Below, piece by piece: positions 25,876-35,038 of a DNA stretch of 64,000 nt. Location of the stretch: NCBI GenBank assembly GCA_023390335.1, contig JAEWCZ010000027.1:1-64000 (forward strand). Reading direction: 5' to 3'. The translations under genes and the position numbers were made by a program. The notes beneath the pieces were generated by a model. It saw only the letters and a list, made by a program, of their open reading frames with translations. It was not told where the DNA came from and did not search any database. This DNA is from Bacillota bacterium (lineage in GTDB: Bacteria > Bacillota > Clostridia > Acetivibrionales > DSM-1351). Every line of letters begins with the position of its first letter. Positions within the stretch are counted from its first letter, which is position 1.

Positions 25876-26682
25876 ATGAATAAAGGAAAATTGCTAGGTA
25901 GTGGTGTAACTGCCGAGGTATATGAGTGGGGCGAGGATAAAGTTTTAAAGCTGTATTTCAATAAGTTTAGTAATGATGAATGGGTAAATCAAGAGGCGAA
26001 AGTTGGATATTTAATTCATGAATCGGGTATAACGTCGCCAGCTGTATTTGATAAGGTTGAAATTGATGGGCGTAAAGGTATAGTATTCCAAAGAATATTT
26101 GGTAAGTCAATACTGGAGCATCTCATGATACAACCTTGGGAATTATATTATTATGTGCAGCAGCTGGCAGTTTTGCAACATAATATTCATAAATTTTCGG
26201 CAAATGGGTTACCAACCCAGAAGGAAAAATTCACATATAAAATAAGAGCCTCATCTTGTATACTTCGCGGAAGGCTAAAAAGAATATTAGACTATATGGA
26301 AAGTTTACCTGATGGTAAAAGTATTTGCCATGGCGACCTCCATTTTAATAATATCATACTTTCAGGTAACAAATTGATACCTATTGACTGGAATGGCGCC
26401 TATACGGGAAACCCATTAGGGGATGTTGCCCGGACATGCTTGATTATCCGTCCGCCGACTTTTTCCGGAGTACCTGATCCAATGAGTATGCTGAGCTATT
26501 ACCCTAAACTGCTGGCATATCAGGTTTACGTAAATGAGTATATGAAGCTTGCCAGAGTTAAGTATGAGGATATTGATGCATGGATGCTTCCAGTGGCTGC
26601 CTCAAGGCTCAAAGACAATATACCTGGAGAAAAAAAGTGGCTAATGAACATAATTGACAAACGCTTGGCACAATTAAATTAA
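25876..26682 (+). CDS. Aminoglycoside/choline phosphotransferase-like kinase (APH family), copy 1
   Basis: 268 residues from the ATG at 25876; a TTG at 25855 is in frame but AAAGGAG directly precedes the ATG. Protein-kinase-like fold: glycine-rich GSGVTAEVY (8-16), Lys25 in KVLKLY, HGDLHFNN (152-159) with catalytic Asp154, and the metal-binding Asp171 in IDWNGA. Members phosphorylate hydroxyl groups of antibiotics, choline, sugars or homoserine. A paralogue lies at 34020-34820. Genome context with acyl-transfer genes suggests a small metabolite substrate rather than an aminoglycoside; this is inference. Confidence 0.85.
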   Translation: MNKGKLLGSGVTAEVYEWGEDKVLKLYFNKFSNDEWVNQEAKVGYLIHESGITSPAVFDKVEIDGRKGIVFQRIFGKSILEHLMIQPWELYYYVQQLAVLQHNIHKFSANGLPTQKEKFTYKIRASSCILRGRLKRILDYMESLPDGKSICHGDLHFNNIILSGNKLIPIDWNGAYTGNPLGDVARTCLIIRPPTFSGVPDPMSMLSYYPKLLAYQVYVNEYMKLARVKYEDIDAWMLPVAASRLKDNIPGEKKWLMNIIDKRLAQLN

Positions 26683-26734
26683 CAGGGACTAGCAAGGTTT
26701 AGCAGAAATTCTGATTTATTGGAGTGAATTTTTT

Positions 26735-28183
26735 ATGAAAGATATATATAAAAATAATAAGAATAATTACAACAAAATGATACAAAGTGTCACACGCTAT
26801 TATAAAGATTACACTAAACTATTAGAAAAAAATTTGATGGATCCGCAACATTTATATAATCAGGAAGATAGAACAGGCACTTTTCCGGCTAACGGGCATG
26901 ATATTTACAATTATGTAGCACGATACAATATGGCAAATCTTCAGATTCAAGCCATAATGAAGTTAGATGGAAGGTTGGACTTCGATAAATTAAAACAGGC
27001 CGTAAAATTGTCAATAGTTGTAGAGCCTATTTTGGGATGTCGGTTCATCGAAGATAGGAAGCCTTATTGGAAACCATTGGATAACATTAACATGATCAAT
27101 TTCTGTACTTTTGAAGAGACTGAGAATATTGATCAAGCGATTCATAATTTTATAAGAGATGATCTAAACCTTGATTCTGACCCAATGGTGAATGTAAGGC
27201 TCATACGCTCAGACCGAAGTGATGTTTTAGCTATAAAAATGAATCACGCTTGTTGTGATGGAATAGGAACACAGGAATATGTACAGCTTCTGGCGGACAT
27301 ATATACCAAACTTTATCAGAAGGATGGTACCTTTGAACCTGAGCCCAGAATAGCCGGGAGAAAAGACCAGGATAGAATGTTTACAGAATTGGGCATAACA
27401 AATCAAGATGCAATATTTATACCCGGCTCGGATATTTGTGTGCCTACATGGCCATTTCCTTGGGAACAAAGCGGATCTAATACTATTCTTATGTCAGTTT
27501 CCAGAATACATTCCGAGCATTTAGAGGAAATAAGTAAATATGCCAAAAGCCTTGACGTTACAGTTAATGATTATATACTTACTGCTTATTATAGAGCAAT
27601 GCTTGAAATGGGGCAGCCTATATATGGTGTGCCTATGGAAATTCCAGTTACAATTGATTTACGTCGTTATCTACCTGATCATAAAACCATGGCAATAAGA
27701 AACTTTTCAGGCTCGGTAAACACCAAGCTTATAATGCTGATAAAGGAACCCTTTAATAGAACTTTGAAAAGAGTTTCCAATATGATGAAAAAAATAAAAA
27801 AGGGGTATCCGGGTTTACAAAGTGCTATTGGGCTGGAGCGTTTAGAAAATATAAACTTTAAAGAAACACTTGCCTATTACCAGGCTGATACTAACAAGAC
27901 ACAATTTACTTGTCCCCTGTATTTTGGTGATAAGTGCGTTCCTACTTTATCCAATTTAGGTATTTTATCAAAGTCTCTAATAAAATTTGGAAATAACACT
28001 GTTGTTGACGAATTTATTTTACCGCCCGTTGTTCGTGCACCAGGCCTTTTACTAATGACAAGCACATACAACTCCATTTTAACCCTTGCAGTTGGTTATT
28101 ATAAGAGTACAGTCAGCAAGGAGAATATAGAGAGACTCATTAGTTTAATCAAGAATGAGCTTATTCAAGGATATAAAAGTTAA
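26735..28183 (+). CDS. Condensation-domain-like acyltransferase, copy 1
   Basis: 482 residues resembling the NRPS condensation/alcohol acetyltransferase/PapA superfamily. The active site reads MNHACCDGIG with His171 and Asp175 (HxxxD). Later blocks include VNDYILTAYYRAM, IPVTIDLRRYLP and NLGILSKSLIKFG near the C-terminal bridging region. Such stand-alone enzymes join an acyl thioester to an alcohol or amine. Last gene of the thioesterase-APH operon and convergent with an operon that carries its paralogue plus ACP, KAS III and SDR. Substrates unknown; non-ribosomal peptide modules are absent. Confidence 0.75.
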   Translation: MKDIYKNNKNNYNKMIQSVTRYYKDYTKLLEKNLMDPQHLYNQEDRTGTFPANGHDIYNYVARYNMANLQIQAIMKLDGRLDFDKLKQAVKLSIVVEPILGCRFIEDRKPYWKPLDNINMINFCTFEETENIDQAIHNFIRDDLNLDSDPMVNVRLIRSDRSDVLAIKMNHACCDGIGTQEYVQLLADIYTKLYQKDGTFEPEPRIAGRKDQDRMFTELGITNQDAIFIPGSDICVPTWPFPWEQSGSNTILMSVSRIHSEHLEEISKYAKSLDVTVNDYILTAYYRAMLEMGQPIYGVPMEIPVTIDLRRYLPDHKTMAIRNFSGSVNTKLIMLIKEPFNRTLKRVSNMMKKIKKGYPGLQSAIGLERLENINFKETLAYYQADTNKTQFTCPLYFGDKCVPTLSNLGILSKSLIKFGNNTVVDEFILPPVVRAPGLLLMTSTYNSILTLAVGYYKSTVSKENIERLISLIKNELIQGYKS

Positions 28184-28202
28184 GATAGGAATTTTGTATA
28201 AG

Positions 28203-28228
28203 AAAAGCGCCCGGTTACGGGCGCTTTT
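28203..28228. terminator. Bidirectional terminator between acyl operons
   Basis: AAAAGCGCCC pairs with GGGCGCTTTT over a six-base loop. Confidence 0.9.
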
Positions 28229-28240
28229 CAAATTTTGATT

Positions 28241-29002
28241 CTAGTGTGCCAAATAACCGCCATCAACAGTAATAGATGTACCGGTAATAAACTTAGAAGA
28301 ATCACTTAAAAGGAATGCGGCTACGGAAGCGACATCCTCGGGTTTTCCCAGCCCTAAGATTTGCCGTTTTTTTAGATCGGTTTCAAAATCTTTATTGTTG
28401 ACAAGCTCAATCAAACCATCATATATTTGAGACTTAATCATTCCGGGTGCAATAGAGTTTATTCGAATGTTTTTTGCTGCAAGCTCCAATGCCATTGGTC
28501 TGATTGAACTTTCTAGGGCACCTTTGCTTGCACAATACGCAGCCAAGCCCCTGGCACCTACTTTACTTGAAATAGAAGATATTGCTACGATACTGCCCCC
28601 ATTGTCATTATACTTCCTTTTGGAAAAATGTTTCACAAGCTCAACAAAGGAATAAAAATTTACAGACATAATACTTTTTAAACTATCAAGTTTTATGTAT
28701 TGTATAGGAATTGTGCTTGAGATACCGGCTGAATGTACAATACCGTTAAGTTTTCTTCCATCACTACATATATTGTCTATCATGTCTTCTATTTCGTCCA
28801 AGTTGTTTAAATCAATCAGGTAATAGGAATGGTTGCCGGGTTCCAACTCGTTGAATGTTTCTTTCAACTTTCCTTCATTTCTGGCAGCCATAATAATGTT
28901 TGCACCGACTTTACTTAGATATATGGCAATGCCTTTTCCGATTCCAGAGGAAGCTCCGGTAACCAATATATTCTTTCCACTCAAATCTATTGGATTAATC
29001 AC
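28241..29002 (-). CDS. FabG-like short-chain reductase
   Basis: 253 residues, GTG start overlapping the KAS III stop codon (GTGA). TGASSGIG (15-22), HSAG (90-93), Ser-Tyr156-Lys160 (YCASK), IAPGMI and the C-terminal TGTSITVDGGY are typical of 3-oxoacyl-ACP reductases. It probably reduces the ketoacyl-ACP formed by the KAS III upstream. Last gene of the four-gene minus-strand operon. No dehydratase or enoyl reductase is nearby, so the product may remain a beta-hydroxyacyl group; inference. Confidence 0.88.
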   Translation of the reverse strand: MINPIDLSGKNILVTGASSGIGKGIAIYLSKVGANIIMAARNEGKLKETFNELEPGNHSYYLIDLNNLDEIEDMIDNICSDGRKLNGIVHSAGISSTIPIQYIKLDSLKSIMSVNFYSFVELVKHFSKRKYNDNGGSIVAISSISSKVGARGLAAYCASKGALESSIRPMALELAAKNIRINSIAPGMIKSQIYDGLIELVNNKDFETDLKKRQILGLGKPEDVASVAAFLLSDSSKFITGTSITVDGGYLAH

Positions 29003-30054
29003 TTTTTATCATCCCCATCAAAATAATAATTAGTGTATATCATAGGGATACAAGCAGACTTTTTCATTTCCAGGTAAATTCCACCATATGATAAGCCTAC
29101 ACCAAAGCCGCACAATACCAGTTTTATTGTATCATCGGATTGTTCTGAACCCAATGCATCCACCAGTGTCAGGGGGATAGATTCACCACTTGTATTTCCA
29201 TATCTGTCAATAGATATAGGTACCTTTTCAGTAGGAATACCCAGTTTCTTCGTCAAGTGCTTAATAATAAATAAATTAGCTTGATGAAATACATACATAT
29301 CTACATCATTTTTACCAATGGAGTTCTCTGTCATAAAGTCTGCTAAAGACTTTTGTACATCCGTGATAGTAAAGTTGAAAATATCAGCGCCATTCATGGC
29401 CAATTCATACTGCGACTTATCCATGATGGTTTGGCTCCTGCTTCTTGCATGGCCAGCAGGCACCATAATACACTTATAGCCGCTACCTTTGGTTTTTAAA
29501 AAGTATGTTATATCTTTACCTTCTGTTTTCTCCAAAGCAGTCGCTGTTCCTCCATCACCAAATATCATTGCAGTTGCACTATCGCACGGATTTATTCCGA
29601 AATTACTGGTGTCTCCAACAAGTAGAAGTACCCTGTTTAAGTTCTGCGTTGAGATCATTGTAGCAGCTTGCCATAAGCCATAGACATAAGCTGAACAACC
29701 AAGGTTTATATCAAATGCTATACATTCTTCACTTAGCCCTAGTCTATATTGCAAAACACATGCGGTTGCTGGTACTGCATAATCAGGTGTCTGGGTAATG
29801 AATATCAAGGCATCAATGGTAGAGGCCTCCCAGTTCAACCTTTCCATAAGGTTTTTTGCAGCAACATAACATAAATCCGAGGCACATTGCTCGTCAATAG
29901 CTACACGCCTCGTTTTGACACCTGTCATATTAATAAACTTTTTTACACTTTCCTCTCCGAATACCCCAAAAAACTCTTCGTTATTTACGATATGATTAGG
30001 TACTGCACACGCTATACCTTTAATCTCCACATTTTTCAATACTCCGTTAGCCAA
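28999..30054 (-). CDS. 3-oxoacyl-ACP synthase III (FabH-like)
   Basis: 351 residues, TTG start behind GGAGTGAGGTG. The Cys-His-Asn triad is complete: Cys120 in INLGCSAYVYGL, His257 in HQAN and Asn287 in GNTSGE. The enzyme condenses an acyl-CoA with malonyl-ACP. Length is slightly above FabH (about 320) and the N-terminal VKTRRVA and ASDL blocks suit the DpsC/alkylquinolone/HMG-synthase-like side of the family. It follows a dedicated ACP by 11 bp, so it probably serves a specialised acyl pathway rather than housekeeping fatty acid synthesis. Confidence 0.88.
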   Translation of the reverse strand: MANGVLKNVEIKGIACAVPNHIVNNEEFFGVFGEESVKKFINMTGVKTRRVAIDEQCASDLCYVAAKNLMERLNWEASTIDALIFITQTPDYAVPATACVLQYRLGLSEECIAFDINLGCSAYVYGLWQAATMISTQNLNRVLLLVGDTSNFGINPCDSATAMIFGDGGTATALEKTEGKDITYFLKTKGSGYKCIMVPAGHARSRSQTIMDKSQYELAMNGADIFNFTITDVQKSLADFMTENSIGKNDVDMYVFHQANLFIIKHLTKKLGIPTEKVPISIDRYGNTSGESIPLTLVDALGSEQSDDTIKLVLCGFGVGLSYGGIYLEMKKSACIPMIYTNYYFDGDDKK

Positions 30055-30065
30055 TTAACCGCACC

Positions 30066-30284
30066 TCACTCCATTTTATCAATAATGTCCTGTATGGTTT
30101 TAAATGTTTTAATTTCCTCAGATTTTATGTTCTTGTTATAAACGCTATCAAACATAGCGATTGTTGATATTGCAGCCATGGAATCCCATTCGCTGATACT
30201 ATCCAGCTCTGTAGCTCCATCCAGTGTATCTTTTTCGATGAGTAGCAATTCTTCAAGAAGATTAAGCTTTTCTTTATAAGTCAT
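30066..30284 (-). CDS. Acyl carrier protein
   Basis: 72 residues, four-helix ACP pattern with the phosphopantetheine attachment Ser35 in EWDSMAAIS, a variant of the usual GxDSL. Acidic helix 2 and length fit. Encoded between the condensation enzyme and KAS III genes in one minus-strand operon (98 bp and 11 bp gaps). It probably carries the acyl chain for the KAS III and SDR. ATG start behind AAAGGATG. Confidence 0.85.
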   Translation of the reverse strand: MTYKEKLNLLEELLLIEKDTLDGATELDSISEWDSMAAISTIAMFDSVYNKNIKSEEIKTFKTIQDIIDKME

Positions 30285-30382
30285 ATCAAATCATCCTTTC
30301 TGCTAAATGCAAATGTAATGTTTACCGTAATAAGATATGCTGCTTTGGGATGATGTGTGAAATGTTTTTTGAATGCTTATAC

Positions 30383-31852
30383 TTATGGCTGTTCCCTGCA
30401 CCCTTCTACTAACTCATGTTTAATTTTATTAAGAAGCCCTTCCATAGTAGACTTTCGGACTGAAGGTTTGTAATAACCGACTGCCAACGTAATTACACCG
30501 TTATAGGTACTAGCTACAAGGAGTATTCCGGGTGCACGTATAACGGGCGGAATAATATAGGCATCAGTTACAACATTCTTGCCGAATCTGATTAAAGATT
30601 TTGAGATTAATCCCAAATTGGACAATACAGGGGAGCAAATATTGTCAACAGAAAAAGGGCTCATTGCTTCTAATTCATTAACTTGACCTAAAGCCTTGAA
30701 GTATGAGCAAATTTGATGGAAGCTCATCTTTTCAATATAGTCTGCCATTCTAGTGCTTTCTACGCTTGGATGTTTGTCTTTGAAGTATGTCGTCAAAGGT
30801 ACTATTCTAGATAAGGTATCTTCAAAGGACTCATGAGGTTTCCTGCCTATTTTTATTACAACTCCTCCTGAGAGATTTCTTATTGCATCAGCCTTATGAT
30901 CCGGGAGGTATTTTCGCAAATCCATTGTAATAGGAATATCCATTGGTACACCATATGGGGGCTTTGAAATTTTAAACATTGCCCTAAAGATTGCAGTTAA
31001 AATCAAATCATTAATTGTTGCATCTCTGGTTTTAGCAAAATTTTTCAGTATATCCAAATATCCTTCAGGAAGTCTGCATACCACAAAACGTGTATCACCC
31101 ATTTGCCTATTCTTCCAGGGAAACCTCCATGTAGGTAGTGCAAGTTGTTCATGGAGACTCCACGATGTCTTAAGACTTTCCTTGCCAAGTGCACTTAATA
31201 GTTTCTCATGATCCTCCCTGTTTCGCACACTTGGGTTTGGGGTATATTTCATATCTCCATTATCAATACGGGAATAAATATCCGAGAGAAGTTGTATATA
31301 CTCTCTTGCACCAGCACCATCGCTGCATACATGGTTGATTTTCACACCCAAAGTATCATGTGTCCCGGAACGTATGAGTTTTACCATAAACATTGGGGCA
31401 TTATCCATACACAGAGGACCTTCCAGGAAGTGTTGAACAGCTTCCTCCGCATTATCTGTCTCAACCATGGAGCAAAAATCTATATCATCAATCTCATCAA
31501 AACGTTTCCAATAGGGTGAACATTTCTTTATAAATCCACATCCCAGGACTGGTTCTGCATCAATAGATAATCTTACTGCTCTTACCAGCTTGTCAAAGTC
31601 TAATCTTCCATCTAGTTGCATAATGGCCTGTATTTGAAAGTTTGCTGCTCTGTACTTTGCAACATAATTACATATATCATATGCGTTGACAGGTATAATT
31701 TCCGAACTGTCAACTGTATTTTTAGGGTTTTGTCTATTAATACCGGAGCATTTTGCTAATACCTTTTTAAGTTTCTTATAATAACTGCCTGCCTTTGGAT
31801 GAAATTTGGACATGTTAATTTTATTGTAACCTGACATCAATTTAAATTTCAT
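30383..31852 (-). CDS. Condensation-domain-like acyltransferase, copy 2
   Basis: 489 residues, paralogue of the enzyme at 26735-28183 over the whole length (shared NYVA.Y..AN.QIQAIM.LDGRLDFDKL, PYGVPM.IP.T.DLR.YLPDHK and NLG..SKSLI.FG segments). Active-site HxxxD is His174/Asp178 in INHVCSDGAG. First gene of the operon with ACP, KAS III and SDR, which suggests it transfers the ACP-bound chain to an acceptor. Two paralogues in convergent operons imply two acyl transfers on one product or two products. Confidence 0.75.
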   Translation of the reverse strand: MKFKLMSGYNKINMSKFHPKAGSYYKKLKKVLAKCSGINRQNPKNTVDSSEIIPVNAYDICNYVAKYRAANFQIQAIMQLDGRLDFDKLVRAVRLSIDAEPVLGCGFIKKCSPYWKRFDEIDDIDFCSMVETDNAEEAVQHFLEGPLCMDNAPMFMVKLIRSGTHDTLGVKINHVCSDGAGAREYIQLLSDIYSRIDNGDMKYTPNPSVRNREDHEKLLSALGKESLKTSWSLHEQLALPTWRFPWKNRQMGDTRFVVCRLPEGYLDILKNFAKTRDATINDLILTAIFRAMFKISKPPYGVPMDIPITMDLRKYLPDHKADAIRNLSGGVVIKIGRKPHESFEDTLSRIVPLTTYFKDKHPSVESTRMADYIEKMSFHQICSYFKALGQVNELEAMSPFSVDNICSPVLSNLGLISKSLIRFGKNVVTDAYIIPPVIRAPGILLVASTYNGVITLAVGYYKPSVRKSTMEGLLNKIKHELVEGCREQP

Positions 31853-31910
31853 ATTCCACCTCTCATATAAATCGAGTTTTTAAAATGTATAATTACATCG
31901 GGTACACATT

Positions 31911-31921
31911 GTTTACATAAC
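31911..31921 (+). promoter_or_regulatory. GTTTACATAAC element, copy A
   Basis: 11-mer identical to copy C at 33892-33902; about 60 bp upstream of the minus-strand acyltransferase operon. Confidence 0.4.
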
Positions 31922-32055
31922 ACGATGCTTTGTGCAATTTTAGTACGCAATGTTATATTATGTATTGCTTTATGCAACTGTTACAATTATATGGATATGT
32001 TAATTACAGAATAGAAAGCAATTATTTATTTTAAATTAGTTGGTACATTTAGCAC

Positions 32056-32065
32056 GTTATGTAAA
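32056..32065 (-). promoter_or_regulatory. TTTACATAAC element, copy B
   Basis: GTTATGTAAA on the plus strand, inverse of copy A; about 90 bp upstream of the paaK-like gene. Confidence 0.4.
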
Positions 32066-32152
32066 TATATTATTTTAAGAGTATTAATTACTGATTATTG
32101 CTTTTTTGGAACTGTTAGTATGTGTAATCTATAGCACTTAGGAGGTAAAATT

Positions 32153-33454
32153 ATGCAATACTGGAACTCAACATACGAGTGCATGTCGCGTGATGAAATG
32201 ACCATGATTCAAACAAAAAGACTTATAGACACGGTTAAGAGGGTTTATGACAATGTACCCTTTTACCGCAGCAAAATGCAAAAAGCCTGTATCGAACCCG
32301 GTGATATAAATTCATTGGAGGACTTAAAAAAACTGCCGTTTACAAACAAGCAGGATCTAAGGGACACATATCCGTACGGGATGTTTGCCGTACCGATGAG
32401 TGAGATTGTAAGAATACATGCATCTTCAGGAACCACAGGGAAGCAGACGGTTGTGGGTTATACACGAGGGGATTTGGATATCTGGAGTGAAGTGGTGGCA
32501 AGGTCACTGTATAGTGCAGGTGCTAATAAGGAATCTATAGTTCAAGTAGCATACGGATACGGTTTGTTTACCGGAGGGCTTGGCATCCACTACGGTGTTG
32601 AAAAAATAGGTGCCTCGGTTATACCTGCCTCAGGAGGCAATACTAAACGCCAGTTGCAAATAATGAAGGATTTTGGAACTACTATTCTGGCATGTACTCC
32701 ATCATATGCACTTTATCTGGCAGAAGAAATGGGGGAAATGGGAATTGACAAGAGTGAATTAAGACTCAAGGCCGGTATTTTCGGAGCGGAGCCCTGGTCA
32801 AGTAACATGAGAAAGAAGATAGAGTCACAGTTGGGAATCACAGCAATGGACATATATGGGCTTAGTGAAATTACAGGACCTGGAGTATCGATTGACTGTC
32901 CCTGTAAGTGTGGTTTACATGTACAGGAAGACCATTTCGTACCTGAGATAATAAATCCTGAGACAGAGGAAATTCTGCCTCCCGGAACAAATGGAGAGCT
33001 TGTTTTCACAACCATAACAAAAGAAGGACTCCCATTGATCAGATACAGGACACATGATATATCCTCATTGAATTATGAGAAATGTCAGTGTGGGAGAACA
33101 CTAGTGAGAATGAGCAAGGTTACAGGAAGAAGCGACGACATGCTTATAATAAGGGGGGTAAATGTGTTCCCGTCCCAGATAGAGCATGTACTTTTAGAGG
33201 TAGGTGAAACCGCACCGCATTATCTTTTGATAGTGGACAGGATTGACAATCTGGATGTACTTGAGATATGTGTTGAAATGTCTCAGAATATGTTTTCAGA
33301 TGAAGTTAAGAAAGTTGAAGACCTTGAAGATAAGATTAAGAAAGAGGTAGAAAGTACATTGGGAATCAATGCAAATGTCAAGCTTGTAGAGCCCAAGACC
33401 ATAGAAAGAAGCGAAGGTAAGGCTAATAGAGTGGTAGATAAGAGGAAAATTTAG
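32153..33454 (+). CDS. Phenylacetate-CoA ligase family enzyme (PaaK-like)
   Basis: 433 residues, the family's usual length. ATP/AMP-binding SSGTTGK (about 96-102), IYGLSEITGPG, RYRTHD, and a C-terminal domain with TGRSDDMLIIRGVNVFPSQIE. These enzymes adenylate an aryl or related carboxylate and form its CoA thioester in the cytosol. Two Cys pairs (CPCKCG and CQCG) form the zinc-like site often seen in this family. Monocistronic behind TAGGAGG. In anaerobes such enzymes activate indoleacetate or phenylacetate, or supply starter units to acyl pathways; the neighbouring ACP/KAS III makes the second use plausible. Confidence 0.88.
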   Translation: MQYWNSTYECMSRDEMTMIQTKRLIDTVKRVYDNVPFYRSKMQKACIEPGDINSLEDLKKLPFTNKQDLRDTYPYGMFAVPMSEIVRIHASSGTTGKQTVVGYTRGDLDIWSEVVARSLYSAGANKESIVQVAYGYGLFTGGLGIHYGVEKIGASVIPASGGNTKRQLQIMKDFGTTILACTPSYALYLAEEMGEMGIDKSELRLKAGIFGAEPWSSNMRKKIESQLGITAMDIYGLSEITGPGVSIDCPCKCGLHVQEDHFVPEIINPETEEILPPGTNGELVFTTITKEGLPLIRYRTHDISSLNYEKCQCGRTLVRMSKVTGRSDDMLIIRGVNVFPSQIEHVLLEVGETAPHYLLIVDRIDNLDVLEICVEMSQNMFSDEVKKVEDLEDKIKKEVESTLGINANVKLVEPKTIERSEGKANRVVDKRKI

Positions 33455-33577
33455 TACATGATATGCTTGCTTCCTTTTTGCTTATCATTATCTTCTGTTG
33501 CTCAGAAACGTAAGAGTATATGGAATCAAGGAGACTTGGCGAAGGAATTCTTAAGTTTATATTGTTTCTTTATAAAG

Positions 33578-33612
33578 ACAAACTGGCTGAATTATAACAT
33601 TAGCCTGTTTGT
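33578..33612 (+). terminator. Terminator-like hairpin after paaK-like gene
   Basis: ACAAAC-T-GGCT pairs with AGCC-T-GTTTGT (one T-T mismatch), followed by TTATTTAA. Confidence 0.55.
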
Positions 33613-33891
33613 TTATTTAATGCTAATTATAAAATATTCCCGATCGGTATGTTTTGTTACATGTTCTCAGTTTTCAGCTTTCGCAGCTATCAGTCCGGTG
33701 ACTTCGACCAAATCACTTTCCAGAGTATATCGAAACATTGAAAAATGTAATGGATGATGCAATTATTGAAGAACTCGTAAACACCGCAGGAAATTAAGCT
33801 TACAAAAATTATGTTTTCATATTATGCTTACAAAAGTTTACGAGTGGTTCTCACGACTATATTGTCTATTTGTCGTATCTACAATTATTGA

Positions 33892-33902
33892 GTTTACATA
33901 AC
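33892..33902 (+). promoter_or_regulatory. GTTTACATAAC element, copy C
   Basis: Exact repeat of copy A, about 120 bp upstream of the second APH gene. Confidence 0.4.
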
Positions 33903-34019
33903 ATAATAAAAGTGAACATATTATTTACTCTAACATAATATAGTATTAATTTAAACTATAAAAATCCTTTTCTATACATAGAACAGTCTTCATGATTTAT
34001 AGCTAATAGGAGGAACTAT

Positions 34020-34820
34020 ATGGATAAGGGTTTATTAATAGGCAAAGGTAAGACAGCTGAAGTATATAAATGGGGAAAGGATAGAGTATTAAAACTTTTT
34101 ATAAAAAATATTAGTGATGAAAGTGTAATTAATGAAGCTAGAATTGGAAAAGCCGTAAATGAAGGAGGAGTACCTTCGCCTAAGGTTTATGACATAGTAG
34201 AAATAGATGGTCGCAAGGGGATAATATTCCAAAGGATTTATGGCAAAACGTTATTAAGGCTTATTAAAGAAGAACCATGGAAGTTAGGCTATTATGCCAA
34301 ACAGATGGCAAGACTCCAATACAAAATTCATAACTACTTTATACCAGATATACTGCCTTCCCAAAAGGAAAGGTTCGCAATGAAAATAGGAAACTCCTTA
34401 AATTTACCCGGTGAGAAAAAGATAAGAATATTGAACTATATTGATAGTTTACAGGATGGTAATAGTGTCTGTCACGGAGACATTCATTTAAAAAATATCA
34501 TTGTTTCAGATAAAGGGCCTGTAGCTATTGATTGGAATTCAGGGTGCAAGGGGAATCCATTAGGGGATGTAGCCAGAACATGTCTGATGCTCAATTTACC
34601 GCCCAATTCCTCTACAGTCTCAAATATATATAAAATATTGCCTAAGTATCCTAAAAGGTTATTTTATTTAACTTATCTAGACGAGTATATGAAGCTTGCA
34701 AAGATAGTGCCTGAAGATATTGATGCCTGGACACTTCCTGTGGCCGCAGCCAGACTCAAAGACAATAAACCTTGGGAGCGTAAATGGTTGATGGACATTA
34801 TAGATAAATATAATGTATAA
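34020..34820 (+). CDS. Aminoglycoside/choline phosphotransferase-like kinase (APH family), copy 2
   Basis: 266 residues, clear full-length paralogue of the kinase at 25876-26682 (shared TAEVY.WG.D.VLKL, EIDGRKGI.FQRI.GK and GNPLGDVARTCL). Catalytic Asp154 is in CHGDIHLKN and the metal ligand Asp171 in AIDWNSG. Monocistronic, ATG behind TAGGAGG. Followed by the IS3/CysRS remnant, whose intact CysRS-like parent lies near copy 1, so a segment carrying both was probably duplicated. Substrate unknown. Confidence 0.85.
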   Translation: MDKGLLIGKGKTAEVYKWGKDRVLKLFIKNISDESVINEARIGKAVNEGGVPSPKVYDIVEIDGRKGIIFQRIYGKTLLRLIKEEPWKLGYYAKQMARLQYKIHNYFIPDILPSQKERFAMKIGNSLNLPGEKKIRILNYIDSLQDGNSVCHGDIHLKNIIVSDKGPVAIDWNSGCKGNPLGDVARTCLMLNLPPNSSTVSNIYKILPKYPKRLFYLTYLDEYMKLAKIVPEDIDAWTLPVAAARLKDNKPWERKWLMDIIDKYNV

Positions 34821-34882
34821 TTAATAACTGTTCATAATTTATATTGCACGCAAATACGTGGTTACTTCGAAGATAAGTGTAA

Positions 34883-35038
34883 GGGTTTGTACGTACAAAT
34901 CTACGTTATGAAAAGGATGGATCGAGTGCCTTTCCAGGCAGTGGTTGCCTTAAGCCTGAAGAAGTTGAAATAAGAAGGCTACGCAGGGAATTAGCCAACC
35001 TTAAAGAGGAAAAAGAAATAATTGTAGTTTTTATTTAG
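34883..35038 (+). pseudogene. IS3-family OrfA fragment
   Basis: Open frame with DGSSAFPGSG, LKPEEVEIRRLRREL and NLKEEKEI, the leucine-zipper end of IS3 OrfA proteins. Its N-terminal helix-turn-helix and the end after EEKEI are missing; the frame runs into the CysRS-like remnant and stops. Confidence 0.8.

Larger units (their letters stand above)
31853..32152. other. Divergent promoter region, acyltransferase operon and paaK-like gene
   Basis: AT-rich. Contains facing copies of TTTACATAAC (31912-31921) and GTTATGTAAA (32056-32065). No gene seen. Confidence 0.5.
33455..34019. other. Long intergenic region with a possible gene remnant
   Basis: Holds the paaK terminator (33578-33612), a coding-like tail at 33700-33797 and the GTTTACATAAC copy C (33892-33902) before the second APH gene. 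A 99-codon open frame at 33458-33757 lacks a ribosome binding site and looks spurious. Confidence 0.45.

Noticed and set aside
25876..26682. Aminoglycoside resistance gene
   Set aside because: The APH fold is clear, but the family is broad, a paralogue sits in the same acyl region, and nothing points to antibiotic specificity.
33458..33757. 99-codon plus-strand frame after the paaK-like gene
   Set aside because: No ribosome binding site, odd composition, overlaps the terminator hairpin; treated as spurious.
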